DNA of 61,446 nt from Clostridia bacterium (lineage in GTDB: Bacteria; Bacillota; Clostridia; TANB77; CAG-508): the NCBI GenBank assembly GCA_017404025.1, contig JAFRDD010000111.1, positions 1-61,446 of the forward strand, written 5' to 3'. Below are positions 43,101 through 52,700 of this stretch, piece by piece. Numbering within the stretch: the stretch's first letter is position 1; each line of letters starts with the position of its first letter. The notes under the pieces were generated by a model. It was given only the letters and a program-made list of their open reading frames with translations. It was not told the DNA's origin and did not search any database. The translations under genes were made by a program, and so were the position numbers.

Positions 43101-45963
43101 AAATATAAACTGCACCACCATTTGTTACGATTTCATTAATCTTCTGAGCTACTGTTTGTTCTTCATCAGCAACAATAATATCAAATCTATCAACAGATTT
43201 TGTCTTACCATCAGAAACAATATCTCTCTTACCGTTCTTATAGTAAATTTCTGTCTTTGAAGAATACTTAACAGCTAAGTCAATCTTATATGATTTTGAA
43301 TAACCTGCTGCAATTTCATGGTATGCATTAGCAAAGAATTTATCCTTTGTGATTTCCTTCTTATTAACTGCATAAGGAACAATACCATTGGCATCAACGA
43401 ATGATGCAACAGCTTCTTCATTTCCAGCATATTCAGATACAGGCCAGAATTCAGTATTGAAATTAGCACCAATTTCAATTCCCTGATTTGCTAATCTTGT
43501 TGCTTGTTCTGAAGTAGAAATACTAAATGGATATGTCTTATCATTAGCTTGTTTATTGAAATAAGGACGTAAGTTCTTTGTAGGATATTGCATTGAAGAA
43601 GTACCCTGACAAGATATCCAACCATGTCTTACATAGAAGTTAAGTGATGGATCAACTGGGTCATAGTATTGAGCTTCATACTCTCTATTATCCTTCTTAT
43701 TAGTTGCATTATTTGCACTATCATAATCAGTATAAAGAACAAGAGTAGGAATAGCTGCCTTTACTAATTCAAGGCTAACATCACCATTTTCATCAAGAAC
43801 ATGGTTCTTTGTAATGATTTCAGGAATTTTACTTCCCTGATCAACTACATAATTCATAAATGCCTCTTCAGGAACTAAAGCTCTATCATAAATTCTAATA
43901 GAGTAAATCTTAATACCCGCAGCACCTTCAGGATTACCAATCTTAATAGTTCTTGTTGTATGTTCACCCCAAAGAACTGTATCTGAATTAGCTGAACCGT
44001 TACCCCATTTACCAGCACGGTCAAGAACACCATTTACATAAATCATTAACAAGTTAGGATTGCCTTCACCTTGTGAAACACCATCAACAACATCAGCAGT
44101 TGGATTGAATGAGAATGCAATCTTATTTCTTGTGCTATCCTTAAAGTTAGTCTTAAGGAAAATATTATTCTGTGAATTTAATGAAGCTTCAGTTGCAGTA
44201 ATTCTAATGTATGAATTGTTACTAATTGCAGGGTCTGCAATATTCATAATAACTGCATCATCACTTTGCACACTAAATGTTTCAAAATCAATTTCAAATG
44301 TTAAACCAAGTGTACTCCATATTCTATTTTCAGGATCATCATTGAATAAATCAATAGGAAGTTCAACAGTTGCACCATTTCTAAGTACAAGAGCTTCACC
44401 ATCCCAACCTGACTGTTCATTCCAGAGAATGTTTTCAAAATGAGCAGGATATGGATGTAATCTTGCGAAGTCAGATTCTGATGTATTAATCCATGTTTCC
44501 TTGTTTGTTTCACCATTACCTCTGTTGATAGCGGTATACTTTACAAGTAAGTTAGAAATCTGTGATTCTTCAATTGTTTCACCTGCTAATGCAAATGGAT
44601 TAATAGTAATAACAACATGAATCTCATCAGTTGAAATATTAGCAAATCCTGGAGCTGTCTTAATTGTCAAATCATATGTATCAGCAGTATCAAATGAATA
44701 TCTAAATTCATCAACTGTCTGATTTGTAATTGTCTTTTCAACAGTCTTATCAAAATCTGTTGTTCTACCTTTGATTGAATAGTTAACTGGAACTACTCTG
44801 TTTGCATTATCAATAACAGCAACATTTAATGCAACACCATCATATTGCTGTCCAGTAATTTCAATAGGCTTAGATGCATCAAATACTGTACCTGATTCTG
44901 CATCAGTTACATAAAGTAAGAATGTTTCATTAACAGCTGCAGCATTTTCATCTACAACAACAAATTCAAAGTATTTAGTCTTTGAATAGAATGGAGCATC
45001 ATCACCAGGAATAGAAATTCTCATCTGAAGAGTATGCTTTCCAGGAGTAAAGATTGTCTTACCCTGAAGATCAATATTCTTAGCAGTCATAGGCCATTTT
45101 ACAATGTTTCCATCAAAATCTTTATTATATAACTTCAATGTTGAAGTAAATAAACCGTTTGATGTAAGGCCATCACCTGATGAAATAGCATCATTATAAC
45201 CTAATCCTGTCTGAACAAGAGGTTCACCGTCAATATAAATATCAACTGTCTTAGTAATACCAGCTGCACCTGATGCAGTAAATGGTATTGAATACATAGA
45301 AGAACCTGTGCTAAATGGCTTATAATATTCAAATGTAGATAATGATAAATCAAGATTAACAACAGTGTAGAAGAATGTCATTGTTGTAGAAGCTTGAGTA
45401 TTAAGACCGGTCAAGGTAATAGTGATTGTGTATGTACCTTCGTTTCTTAAGTAATTATCAAGATTAAATGAATAACTTGTACCTACTTCCTTATCATCAT
45501 AATTCTCTCTATCAATAGGAATATTGTCTGTAAATGTCTGCTGTTCACCAGAACGAGCAATAACAGCACGGAAAGAAACGTTTTCTGCTACAGGGTTGTT
45601 TGATTTGTCAACAATGTAGTAGTTAAATGTAATCTTTCTGTTTGTAGCATTAAGCAGAGTTGTAACGTTATCATTTGACTTTGATATGATAGAAATATCA
45701 GCAGGAGCTGGAGCATCAAATGTTGCAAGAAGAAGAGTAGCATTAGTGATAGGATCTTCACTGTATGCTAAATAATCGTCTTCATCTGCGAAAACATAAT
45801 ACTTTAAGGCTGCTCTATCATAGTAAAGATAACCGAATTTCTTGGCAAGAGAATCTTTGATAAATTTTTGCACATACTTACCTGAAACAGGAGTTCCCAA
45901 TCCATCGGCATTACCCCAATCAACGGTTTTGTCAATATCTTGTTCCCAAAGCTTTGTTGCCAT
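37159..45963 (-). CDS. Giant multi-domain adhesin / tail fibre (2934 aa)
   Basis: Approximate domains: N-terminal virion-attachment module (DKTVDWGNADGLGTPVSGKY, 1-70); Ig-like modules (75-460); LamG/concanavalin-like (about 470-705, ending IKIYSIRIYDRALVPEEAF); CotH-kinase-like region (about 760-1640) with GWISCQGTSSMQYPTKNLRP and WYFINYDNDTVLG; LRR-like region (about 1750-1990, SLEEVDLRGCTLL); more Ig-like modules (2050-2640); and a C-terminal C-type-lectin-like DUF1566 region with FDGYRNTSAL, YIPTYKELMRV (near 2803) and a final IRVLPFV. It is likely the main host-binding fibre, the C-terminus being the tip. The LRR-like part is paralogous to the protein at 46601. Own late motif at 46033. 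Confidence 0.75.
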   Translation of the reverse strand: MATKLWEQDIDKTVDWGNADGLGTPVSGKYVQKFIKDSLAKKFGYLYYDRAALKYYVFADEDDYLAYSEDPITNATLLLATFDAPAPADISIISKSNDNVTTLLNATNRKITFNYYIVDKSNNPVAENVSFRAVIARSGEQQTFTDNIPIDRENYDDKEVGTSYSFNLDNYLRNEGTYTITITLTGLNTQASTTMTFFYTVVNLDLSLSTFEYYKPFSTGSSMYSIPFTASGAAGITKTVDIYIDGEPLVQTGLGYNDAISSGDGLTSNGLFTSTLKLYNKDFDGNIVKWPMTAKNIDLQGKTIFTPGKHTLQMRISIPGDDAPFYSKTKYFEFVVVDENAAAVNETFLLYVTDAESGTVFDASKPIEITGQQYDGVALNVAVIDNANRVVPVNYSIKGRTTDFDKTVEKTITNQTVDEFRYSFDTADTYDLTIKTAPGFANISTDEIHVVITINPFALAGETIEESQISNLLVKYTAINRGNGETNKETWINTSESDFARLHPYPAHFENILWNEQSGWDGEALVLRNGATVELPIDLFNDDPENRIWSTLGLTFEIDFETFSVQSDDAVIMNIADPAISNNSYIRITATEASLNSQNNIFLKTNFKDSTRNKIAFSFNPTADVVDGVSQGEGNPNLLMIYVNGVLDRAGKWGNGSANSDTVLWGEHTTRTIKIGNPEGAAGIKIYSIRIYDRALVPEEAFMNYVVDQGSKIPEIITKNHVLDENGDVSLELVKAAIPTLVLYTDYDSANNATNKKDNREYEAQYYDPVDPSLNFYVRHGWISCQGTSSMQYPTKNLRPYFNKQANDKTYPFSISTSEQATRLANQGIEIGANFNTEFWPVSEYAGNEEAVASFVDANGIVPYAVNKKEITKDKFFANAYHEIAAGYSKSYKIDLAVKYSSKTEIYYKNGKRDIVSDGKTKSVDRFDIIVADEEQTVAQKINEIVTNGGAVYISAYRPLKRTGWELDSNDYWTYVKQLRFSGVAIYTKKSATNEDGGIGFDFKKAKKLEKGTEYYGLGAYWRQYNEVQHYAGWTDRWTLKADYAESSMCHNSGVARVWGNALRNFKLNGQALGITNSQSCSTDVSFIDIRTSCDGKPIVLFVKNPTGYNEETGRVEYGAAQYAGLFNIMTDKSSTALFGFEDIKDENNNTIFDASDVQCWEFLQNGSLLGTGNGLAFDNASAKTYQNATMVTDDEGEDLGLNIGKGRPIFDDFEPRWPESGETKHEGDMRWCQDDVFGTESNAFESFWNWCHFTKPAINYEVSGGEGVWLNGYDLSPYVPFANTAEAVEYRERTGKPVYIQWNNSGNIAYAAEGTQYGLKGEESIYEFNPNVEGLPIYWLNESINYEKVRKSVNDAKIGDVWGGEVYKVGIYGFDALNHCRNEEGNLLEDEANKYLVDVYMRRQGNKFFYDDSYGNTNVEYKGAGDAVGPDDYEIASDGVPYSQKTFMQYFSATKWDHLDIYKVAAYYVYIMRFGAVDQVVKNCMMTTEDGQHWYFINYDNDTVLGVRNDAQLIFNWDFDRDTYDYTGNSYAYAGAKSVLWNNLSMDDEFMNIVKSIDSVLYSGGLLSIKTVLEYLNEKQMNVWCERLYNAQEQIKYLSTFKNNFETDKFLLFMQGTRKSHRDWWVNHRWELFDAMWGTGSYADKKIKFYEIVTEASRDREIELLKITAASKYYFTVQKNNRTIDGGFVELNAGESASFSTRENIAIGDPMVFVGPQKLKVLNFRTGIKYLSATLSLNEAYKITESDGVTTRNTNWVTEAGTMISKLLIGDGRNNSPLTNISGMNTILSLEEVDLRGCTLLSASPSVTQLSNLHRFRAENSAATIFEPATGVTLYEVSLPSQAADANGTIVVTDEAGNPVQAKNDDGTPMFDVDGNPVYETTTVKTVQALQTLTLVNATFMRQPVSEYQSFQGEDDALQYTETVDEDGKVTLGGIYTNATGLRYTEESGAIFKVTPTIRLSNVTFNNVTGLDTQKFVMDWREALLNGNISPKTCKLNLTNINWKDITVDELIEFAKGYDKNDNPVTTFTISNFTGTVKVVSKEIDPVTGKNAESITLDEYNRIIKYFTESVFVPGNSLTVTTGDNIFYQPTSDTKTREYEWNGSALDNYCMYQVPTEGKIYEVIRGNVFKAKATRFPADGNTYKYVLSGWGYNETMSTGYKMVVTQSGSTFTCAEAGVKLTTDANGNAVLTAEDKGAYNNSNAVFAITSVKFDGDVPETLAGYEYDTTTNIYVRTVNRVIPAANSVNVYIDGNYANNANITDEATHTVRFDLGAATNAPVESVTVNFDNAAYAANILVDTTNYRVNGRYLEVDFNAAMAANTITAQTSFTILFETTQTTNSVTKVVNITVTPTYADTITVTDVNNVALVHNGEYEINRTGTHRFNIKLSSSSEQPFNVPISEAVISASAHMGEQYANYIKVSELTETEDGYYFTVTVNTPGSFQSFVKADLVTLNFYNKFDTTKTNPITFTVDIISSIIYPDKINLCVDYAGTGDNADFTRTGSERNVVDIYLVHNQGTYTAVPGNTSFVELIPGKSDIELRLLAEDTAVQDHSTGKTVMKSPTQTYQLNIEGSLTQSGTIPTGYVNYETTSGLISVGSYEGGHGVDSLKLKINAIPNISGVITLTGKYRIAYDVDNVPNNNNEVDNLVDFTINIHYSVSAANTYNKLAPGRYYLLDADSNYYEVPDVLNDESSTLTIATLAGVEFIAYGYIDPSNGKPYFIYLRKDDYYKQYDGFFPYPCNTLGKTGTYDYQSKTEEEFDGYRNTSALISVLSQDGVANWQVCNIKKMWELYLNTDRVQLYIPTYKELMRVIGNSKSFISRYDEIVNYLKTIAGGEAMYSSLITLSESLQRFTTAETQGETSTLIDDIHDILWLLTSSTQAGAGSSEVIGIIWNMGEDSEETINSAWRYGGISSNASANSTHIRVLPFVKAS

Positions 45964-46032
45964 ATTTTATTAAAGTATATTTATTTATTAATTTTTTCAG
46001 TCTATGTTTCTATATGAACATTACTGTTTATT

Positions 46033-46042
46033 AAAAATAAAA
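46033..46042 (-). promoter_or_regulatory. Late promoter motif (giant fibre)
   Basis: TTTATTTTTA on the minus strand followed by ATAAACA, 69 bases before the fibre start. Confidence 0.55.
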
Positions 46043-46052
46043 CAAAAATCCT

Positions 46053-46082
46053 TGAACAACATCACACTTAATTCTATATTTT
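46053..46082 (+). promoter_or_regulatory. Class-1-like promoter inside the adhesin block
   Basis: TTGAACAACA at 46053 and TTCTATATTT at 46073, 20 bases apart, directed at the small + strand gene at 46103 and divergent from the fibre's late motif. Confidence 0.45.
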
Positions 46083-46102
46083 TATGTAAAAATTAATTCG
46101 TT

Positions 46103-46303
46103 ATGGTTGCTTTAAATAATGTATACGCATCAGATATTGACAATTTAGTCAAATGGATGAAAGATAATAAAGATGTTCAAAATTCACCAGAATTGAAGTG
46201 CCTTATGGAACGCATGGAGCATGATATTCATTGGCTGAAAATAGGTAAATACCAAAAAATAGAAAGTGCACCAGTTAATGATACACTTTCTACGAAAATA
46301 TAA
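46103..46303 (+). CDS. Small helical protein on the opposite strand within the adhesin block (66 aa)
   Basis: IDNLVKWMKDNKDVQNSPEL, then CLMERMEHDIHWLKIGKY: short, helical, no family recognised. It is the only + strand gene between 36.2 and 54.6 kb and has an early-type promoter rather than the late motif, so it is expressed on a different schedule from its neighbours. Confidence 0.55.
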   Translation: MVALNNVYASDIDNLVKWMKDNKDVQNSPELKCLMERMEHDIHWLKIGKYQKIESAPVNDTLSTKI

Positions 46304-46375
46304 AATATGCTATAATAAAATATTGTGTTAATCTTCAGATAACTTTAAAATTATCTGCAGCAACATAAATTATTC

Positions 46376-46582
46376 TTAACTATTAGTTGATTCATTGCTG
46401 CTATTGTTATCAGTAATACCTACTTCATATTCAACAGCTTTGAGTCTTCTTTCTAATTCAGTAATGATTCCTTGCAACTCTAATACTTTTGCTTCAAAAT
46501 AACTTGTATGAATAGCTGCAGAATCTTCTAAATCATATTGTACACCTGTCTTAGCAAGTTTTATTGTTGAAATTTTTGCCAT
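46376..46582 (-). CDS. Small fibre-associated coiled-coil protein (68 aa)
   Basis: The N-terminus MAKISTIKLAKTGVQYDLED resembles the short adaptor starts of other appendage proteins; the middle is a coiled coil (YFEAKVLELQGIITELERRL), then a Ser/Asn tail. It is 18 bases downstream of the 1031-residue protein, so probably a partner or trimerisation piece. Confidence 0.6.
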   Translation of the reverse strand: MAKISTIKLAKTGVQYDLEDSAAIHTSYFEAKVLELQGIITELERRLKAVEYEVGITDNNSSNESTNS

Positions 46583-46600
46583 AACTTATATTAAAAAAAT

Positions 46601-49600
46601 TTATTTTATAGTCAATGTTTGTGTTGCAGGATCATATTCTGCATCATTTCTTATAGAAAGTACCAATGTAGTACCATCTACGAAGCTATCATTTGAATTA
46701 ATTGTCAATGTATCATTAAGAACTGTTGAAGGTAATACATCAGATTCTAATGTTATATTTACTGATACTTCTGTGTATTTTCTACATGCTTCAGCATATG
46801 CAGAAACTTTAACTACTTCTGTACTTTCAAATTCATAATCAGGAATAAGTTCATATTTATAATTGCCTTTATCAACAATTGTTAAATGTTCTGAATTTGT
46901 TTCTACAATTATGTTAGGATTTTCAATCTTACCTGCAGTTATGTTTGCTTGTACATCATCAGGAATTGCAACAGTAATAATTACATTATCTGTATCGTGT
47001 GATTCAATACTTTCTCTTGATGCACTGATTGTAATGTCATGAACAACAAGTGGTCTTTGTTTAGGTAAGAATTTTAATTCTGCAGTATTATTTGTATAAT
47101 CAAACCAATGTTCAATACTTGAGAACTCTCTTCTACCATCATATGATTTTACTTTTACATCTGTTATTGAACCAAGTTTTGTATATTCATAAATTGAATT
47201 ATCAACATCCTTAAAGAATATCATTAAAGTATCACCATTGAATAAAAGAATATCTCCTGCTTTTATTTGTCTAATTTCATCAGAATCAGAAGTATCAATA
47301 CTTCTATCAAGTTTGCAATATGCATAATTACTTATATCATTTCCTTCCTCATCTTCTAATACATCTTTTGTAAATGTATATGTTGCATTTGGAGTTCCAT
47401 ATATTATATCAAGCAATGCATTTGCAGCTCTATTTTCATAAGGAGAAATAAGTACTTCTGTATTTAAATTCTTATCATAAAAATATCCATTGAAATCAAT
47501 CTTTAATGTATCTACATAGAATACTGTATTTGTATCTGATGCATGGGCAGTATTCCAAGCCTTTGCAGATTCATTTAAAACATCCATAGAGAATTCGAAA
47601 TCTTCTTTATCAATTCCACATTCAATATCTAAATTCTTATAAATCTTATTAGGAACAAGTCCTTTTACAAATGCATTATTTCCGTATGCTTTCAAAATAT
47701 TCTGATAATCAGCTCTTGAAATCATATTGTAGTTACCTGAACCAATAATTGAAACATCTCCTGAAAAATCAGGGCATAAATCAAATTTCTTCAAATTTAT
47801 TAAATTTTGTGCAGGAACAACTTCCCAGTTTATTCCAATAAGTTCAAGATATAATACATTATCTAATTTATTTTCTGTATTTAATATATCATACCAATCA
47901 TAAACTAACTTATAAGAAAATTCATCATTAACATTTCTTAAAGTAAGACTGTTAAGAGTAACATTTGGTGTATACTTAAATTCACCATTAAATTCTTTAT
48001 CAACACCAGCAACCTTAAGTGTACCAGGTATGAATGAATTTCCATCTAATTTAATTGATTTTACTGAATGAGGAAGTTCAACATAATACATTTCATTGTT
48101 CTTATGTGGTCTGAATGAATCAATGTTTGAATTCTTAGCTTTAAATACTTTAAGATTTTCAAGTTTATCAATAGCTGGAGTATAACGAAGCTTATCAATA
48201 TTTGAAATATCTATGTATTCAAGTGATTTAATATCATTAATACCAAATATCTTTTCAAGATTATTCTTTGTTGAAGAATTATCATCATCAAAAATAAGTT
48301 TCTTTAACTTACTTCCAAATTCCATCCAGTTATTCTTAGTCAAATCTAATACTTTACCAATCTTAGTCTTAATTGGACTTAAATCTAATGTATCAATTGA
48401 ATAAGGGGTAAGAATATTGATAACATCTTCGGAAGTTACAGCAGCATTTGTTTTAAATTCATATGTAACATCTTTATTTACAGTTACATTAGGACCAGTA
48501 ATTCTATCTGTTGAATTCTTAAATATTGAGAATATTGCAGCATCTTCACCAGATGTAACATTTGCAATTGTATCATTAGCTGCTAATTCAGCATGTAAAT
48601 CAATTACATTATCAAACCACTTATTGAAACGGCTATCAAAACCAATTTTGAATGTTGAATTTTTTACACCCAAACTTAATGTTGTAAGCATCATCTCAAT
48701 GTCAGAATTACAATCATACATATAATATGCATATATTGAATGGTCATGATTATATCTTTCTTCAAAATCTCCTAACTTATCACCAATCTTTTCAATAAGT
48801 TTGTAATCTATTGTTGCATATGATTGTCTAACGTATGAATAATAATTTCCACCAATCTTATAAGGAATATCTTCAGAAATTTCAGTATCATATACATATG
48901 CATATGAATGAACAAATTCTGTTGCAGTTAATTCTGTTCTTTCATTCTGCTCAAGATATTGATTTATAAATTCTTCATATGCTGTATGAACAACAGAATT
49001 TAAATATGTTAATGAATATTCTTCTTTATCTGCCTGTGATTCAATATCATATTCAGTAAGATAATCAAGAATATAACTTCTTAAAATATTTCCTTCTGTT
49101 GAGCCATCAGTTACATTTCTATTAACATCATTTATATAGAAATATAAATATGTATTAGGTGTATGCGTAACTTCAGTATTATAATATGCTATAGTATCTT
49201 TAGGGTACCAAGTGAAGTATGTTTGGTCAATTTTAATTGAACTAACTTCATTCTTGTCTCCATATTTATTTTGCTTATTGAATTTTTGATCATTAAGACC
49301 AATTAAAAATTCAGCAAGATTTTCTTTAACAATTCTACGAGCATTATTAAAATCATTATGTAAATCTGTTTCGTATGTATATATTACATTATACTTATTC
49401 TCTGCAATATATGAATTACCAACTATTTCATCAGATTCTTTATTTGACAGAACATAACTTAATGTTTCTTCATATAAATCATTTAAGTTACCAAAATTTA
49501 CGTTTCTTTCTTTATACTTTACATTAGGGAAGTTTGAAAAATATATTGTTCCGTCTGTTCCTTTTATTAATGTACCGTAACCATCAACCTCATCACCAAA

Positions 49601-49696
49601 ACTTCTTGATTCTGTTGTTGATGCAGCAACGACGGAGTTAGAACCTGTGTAAAAAATAATTGAATCTAAATTCTGTACGTTATTTATTTGTTCCAT
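46601..49696 (-). CDS. Large fibre/adhesin paralogous to part of the giant fibre (1031 aa)
   Basis: Residues about 430-690 share layout and phrases with residues about 1750-2050 of the 2934-residue fibre: an LRR-like stretch (LEYIDISNIDKLRYTPAIDK), 'VYDWYDIL' versus 'VMDWREALL', 'LIGINWEVV' versus 'LTNINWKDI', and 'SRADYQNILKAYG' versus 'LDEYNRIIKYF'. The first 400 residues are acidic and Tyr-rich (VHSYAYVYDTEISEDIPYKI), without the CotH and lectin-like parts. The C-terminal ~150 residues look Ig-like (VHDITISASRESIESHDTDN). A virion surface protein is likely; ligand unknown. Confidence 0.65.
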   Translation of the reverse strand: MEQINNVQNLDSIIFYTGSNSVVAASTTESRSFGDEVDGYGTLIKGTDGTIYFSNFPNVKYKERNVNFGNLNDLYEETLSYVLSNKESDEIVGNSYIAENKYNVIYTYETDLHNDFNNARRIVKENLAEFLIGLNDQKFNKQNKYGDKNEVSSIKIDQTYFTWYPKDTIAYYNTEVTHTPNTYLYFYINDVNRNVTDGSTEGNILRSYILDYLTEYDIESQADKEEYSLTYLNSVVHTAYEEFINQYLEQNERTELTATEFVHSYAYVYDTEISEDIPYKIGGNYYSYVRQSYATIDYKLIEKIGDKLGDFEERYNHDHSIYAYYMYDCNSDIEMMLTTLSLGVKNSTFKIGFDSRFNKWFDNVIDLHAELAANDTIANVTSGEDAAIFSIFKNSTDRITGPNVTVNKDVTYEFKTNAAVTSEDVINILTPYSIDTLDLSPIKTKIGKVLDLTKNNWMEFGSKLKKLIFDDDNSSTKNNLEKIFGINDIKSLEYIDISNIDKLRYTPAIDKLENLKVFKAKNSNIDSFRPHKNNEMYYVELPHSVKSIKLDGNSFIPGTLKVAGVDKEFNGEFKYTPNVTLNSLTLRNVNDEFSYKLVYDWYDILNTENKLDNVLYLELIGINWEVVPAQNLINLKKFDLCPDFSGDVSIIGSGNYNMISRADYQNILKAYGNNAFVKGLVPNKIYKNLDIECGIDKEDFEFSMDVLNESAKAWNTAHASDTNTVFYVDTLKIDFNGYFYDKNLNTEVLISPYENRAANALLDIIYGTPNATYTFTKDVLEDEEGNDISNYAYCKLDRSIDTSDSDEIRQIKAGDILLFNGDTLMIFFKDVDNSIYEYTKLGSITDVKVKSYDGRREFSSIEHWFDYTNNTAELKFLPKQRPLVVHDITISASRESIESHDTDNVIITVAIPDDVQANITAGKIENPNIIVETNSEHLTIVDKGNYKYELIPDYEFESTEVVKVSAYAEACRKYTEVSVNITLESDVLPSTVLNDTLTINSNDSFVDGTTLVLSIRNDAEYDPATQTLTIK

Positions 49697-49721
49697 ATTT
49701 ATTCTTAAATTATTTTCTTAA

Positions 49722-52700
49722 TTATAAAATTGTTACAGTACATGTTGCTGTCAAATCAGTACCGTCGGTTGTTGTTGCTGTAATTTCTGCAGTACCAGGT
49801 TTACATCCATATATTATACCACTTTCTTTTACCTTAGCAACAGTTTCATCAGATGAAGCCCATCTTACAATTTCATTTGATGCAGTTGCAGGAGTAAATA
49901 TTGGCATAAGTACTAATGAATCATTTACTTCCATTTCAATACTGTCAACTGAGAATGCAATAGATTCTGCTAATTGAATAACTCTTAATTGAATTGTTCC
50001 AAATACACCAGTACCATCCTTAGCAGTAGCAATTATAGTTGTCTTACCAAGACTTACTGCAGTAACATTTCCAGAATCATCTATTGTTGCAACAGATGTA
50101 TCTGTACTTGTCCAATTTACTTCTTCATTCATATTTGCAGAAGATGAACCAAATGATTCATCATGAATAACATCTGCATTTATCTTAATGCTCTTTCCAA
50201 GTCCAAGATATATGATACCATTTTGAGTTTCAACATCAAATTGAATATCCTTAGATGGAATAGTAACAGTTACATTACATCTTCCTTCTACTTCTGAACC
50301 ATCTTCAGCTCTTGCAATAACAGTTGTTGAGCCAATTCCATTTGCAAATATTGTACCAGTTGGAGATATTGTTACAATTTCTTCATTTGAACTATGCCAT
50401 GAAATTGTTCCATTTACTGCAGAAGCAGGTAATATTTCAGCATTAAGTTTCTTTCTTGTGTTAATATTCAATGCTAATACATCAGGAGTAATTACAATTT
50501 CTTCAATTGATTGGTCAATTCTTACTCTGAATGTAATTGAATATTGAGGATATCTTTCAAGAGAACCAGTAATTTCTACATTACCAATTGCGTAAGAAGT
50601 TAAATAATATTCTGTTTCATTATGAGAAAGTTCAGATACAAGAGTAACAATTGTTCCAATTTGTTCCTCAGTTACAGGTTTTCCTGTAGCATCTTTTACT
50701 TCATTATTAACATCTTCAATAGTAATTTCTCTTCTAACTGCTTCTCTATCAATAACTCTAACTGTTCTTGATAATATTTCAGCAACTGAAATATCTGATG
50801 ATACCCAATTAATATCTTTATATGTAGTAGAAGCAGGAGTAACAACAGGTTTAATTACATATTCTTTATGTAATAATGCAACCATTGAATAGTATTCTTC
50901 AACTTTAACATCTCCTGCATGTATCTGTTCTAATTCACCATTTGCAATTTCTTCTCTGTGTTCAATATTATATGCATTAGCTTCACCTTGTGTATAAAGT
51001 TCAGCAGGTACATATTTAATATTTTCATCAACAATATTTCCAGATTCATCTGTCCAACTTAAACCAGTTGCTGGTTCAATAATTTCAAATCTTGTTGATT
51101 CAGTTGCACCGTAGCCATCATCTGCAGTTGCAGTTAATGTAAAGTTACCAACACCTATTCCAGATATTTGTACTCTACTGCCTCTTGCATTATCTTCTAA
51201 TTTAGTAATTTCTATTAATGAATTGTCACCAATAAATGTAACATTTTTGTTACTTGCATTTGAAGGAGATACAGAATAATAGAATTCTGTGCTTGTATTT
51301 ACATCAACAATTGTTGAATTATCTTCATCAAATACAATTTCTCTTACAGGCATTGTAACTTTAATATTTACATATGCTACTGCATCTGAATTTCCAGATG
51401 TTATTGTAAGTACAGTTTCAAAATCATTACCAAGTGTTGCAGCAATTCTACCATCTTCAAAGAATATAAGTTTAGAAGGATCATATTCTAATGTTACATA
51501 ACTTCTATTAGTAGCAGGATATATGCTTATAGGTAATAATTGAGGTTCTCCATAGAATAATACTAAATCATATGTATTTAAGTAAGTTTCAGGATCATTT
51601 ACTCTAATATAATTAGGTTTCTGATACCAATAATTTTCAGATTCCTTCAATGTTCCTGTTGCTAACTTATAAACATTATTTTCTTTTACAAAAATAGATG
51701 CTCTTGATTTATTCATTGCAGCAGCATAACTTATTTCTTCATATACATAAGTTTTTCCATTCCAAGTATAATATTCTGATGTAGGATATATTATATCTTT
51801 AGCAAGATTTACAGCTTCATATCTGTCATCACCTGTCTTAAGATATAATGTATCTTTAATACCTGGAACTATTCTAAAGATTTCTTCTGTTTCAATATAT
51901 GTATCTGATGATTCAGCAGTTGTATCAATAACTTCATTATTTTCTTTCTGTCCTGTTGTATCATCATTCGCATTAAGAATCTTTGAAACCTGGTCCTCAT
52001 CAAATGTTTTGAATTCTGCATAAATCCAATTTGGAATAGGAACAGGAATATAGTCTGCTGCATATGAGCCATCAGGCTGTCTAACAAGAGTATCAGTATA
52101 ATAAACTCTTGAATCTGTATAGTAATACAAATCAATTGAACTTAATGTTACAGTATCATTGAACTGAACATCTTCACCATAAAGAACTCCTGGATAATGT
52201 CTATCAAATGTATATCTATTTGTAAGTTTATCAAATGATACAATAATGAAATCATCTGTTAAACTATCCATATCAATTTCAGTAACAGGAACTTCACAGT
52301 ATCTATTATTATTTACTTTTACATATTCTGAGCCTTCTTCAACAACATTTCTCTTATAATATCTAACATCTTTAGGAGCAATATATGCTCCAATGTTTTG
52401 GATTAAATCATATCCATCACCTTTCTTTTGATAATATTGAGCATAAATTGTTGTATCAATTGCTAATACTTCAGCCTTTGAAAGCTTAATATAATTTTCA
52501 CCATCTTCAGTCTTATATACATCAGGAATATATCTTGATGTAGAATTAAGTTCCAATGTCCATTTATTATTTGCAATTGAATAATCTCCTGAAATGTATG
52601 CATCTACTTCAGGAAGATAATAACTATCTATATGTTTATCACCCAAGTAAACTTCAACAATTGAGCCATCTACCTCTTTTTGAACATTTACTTTCTGAAC

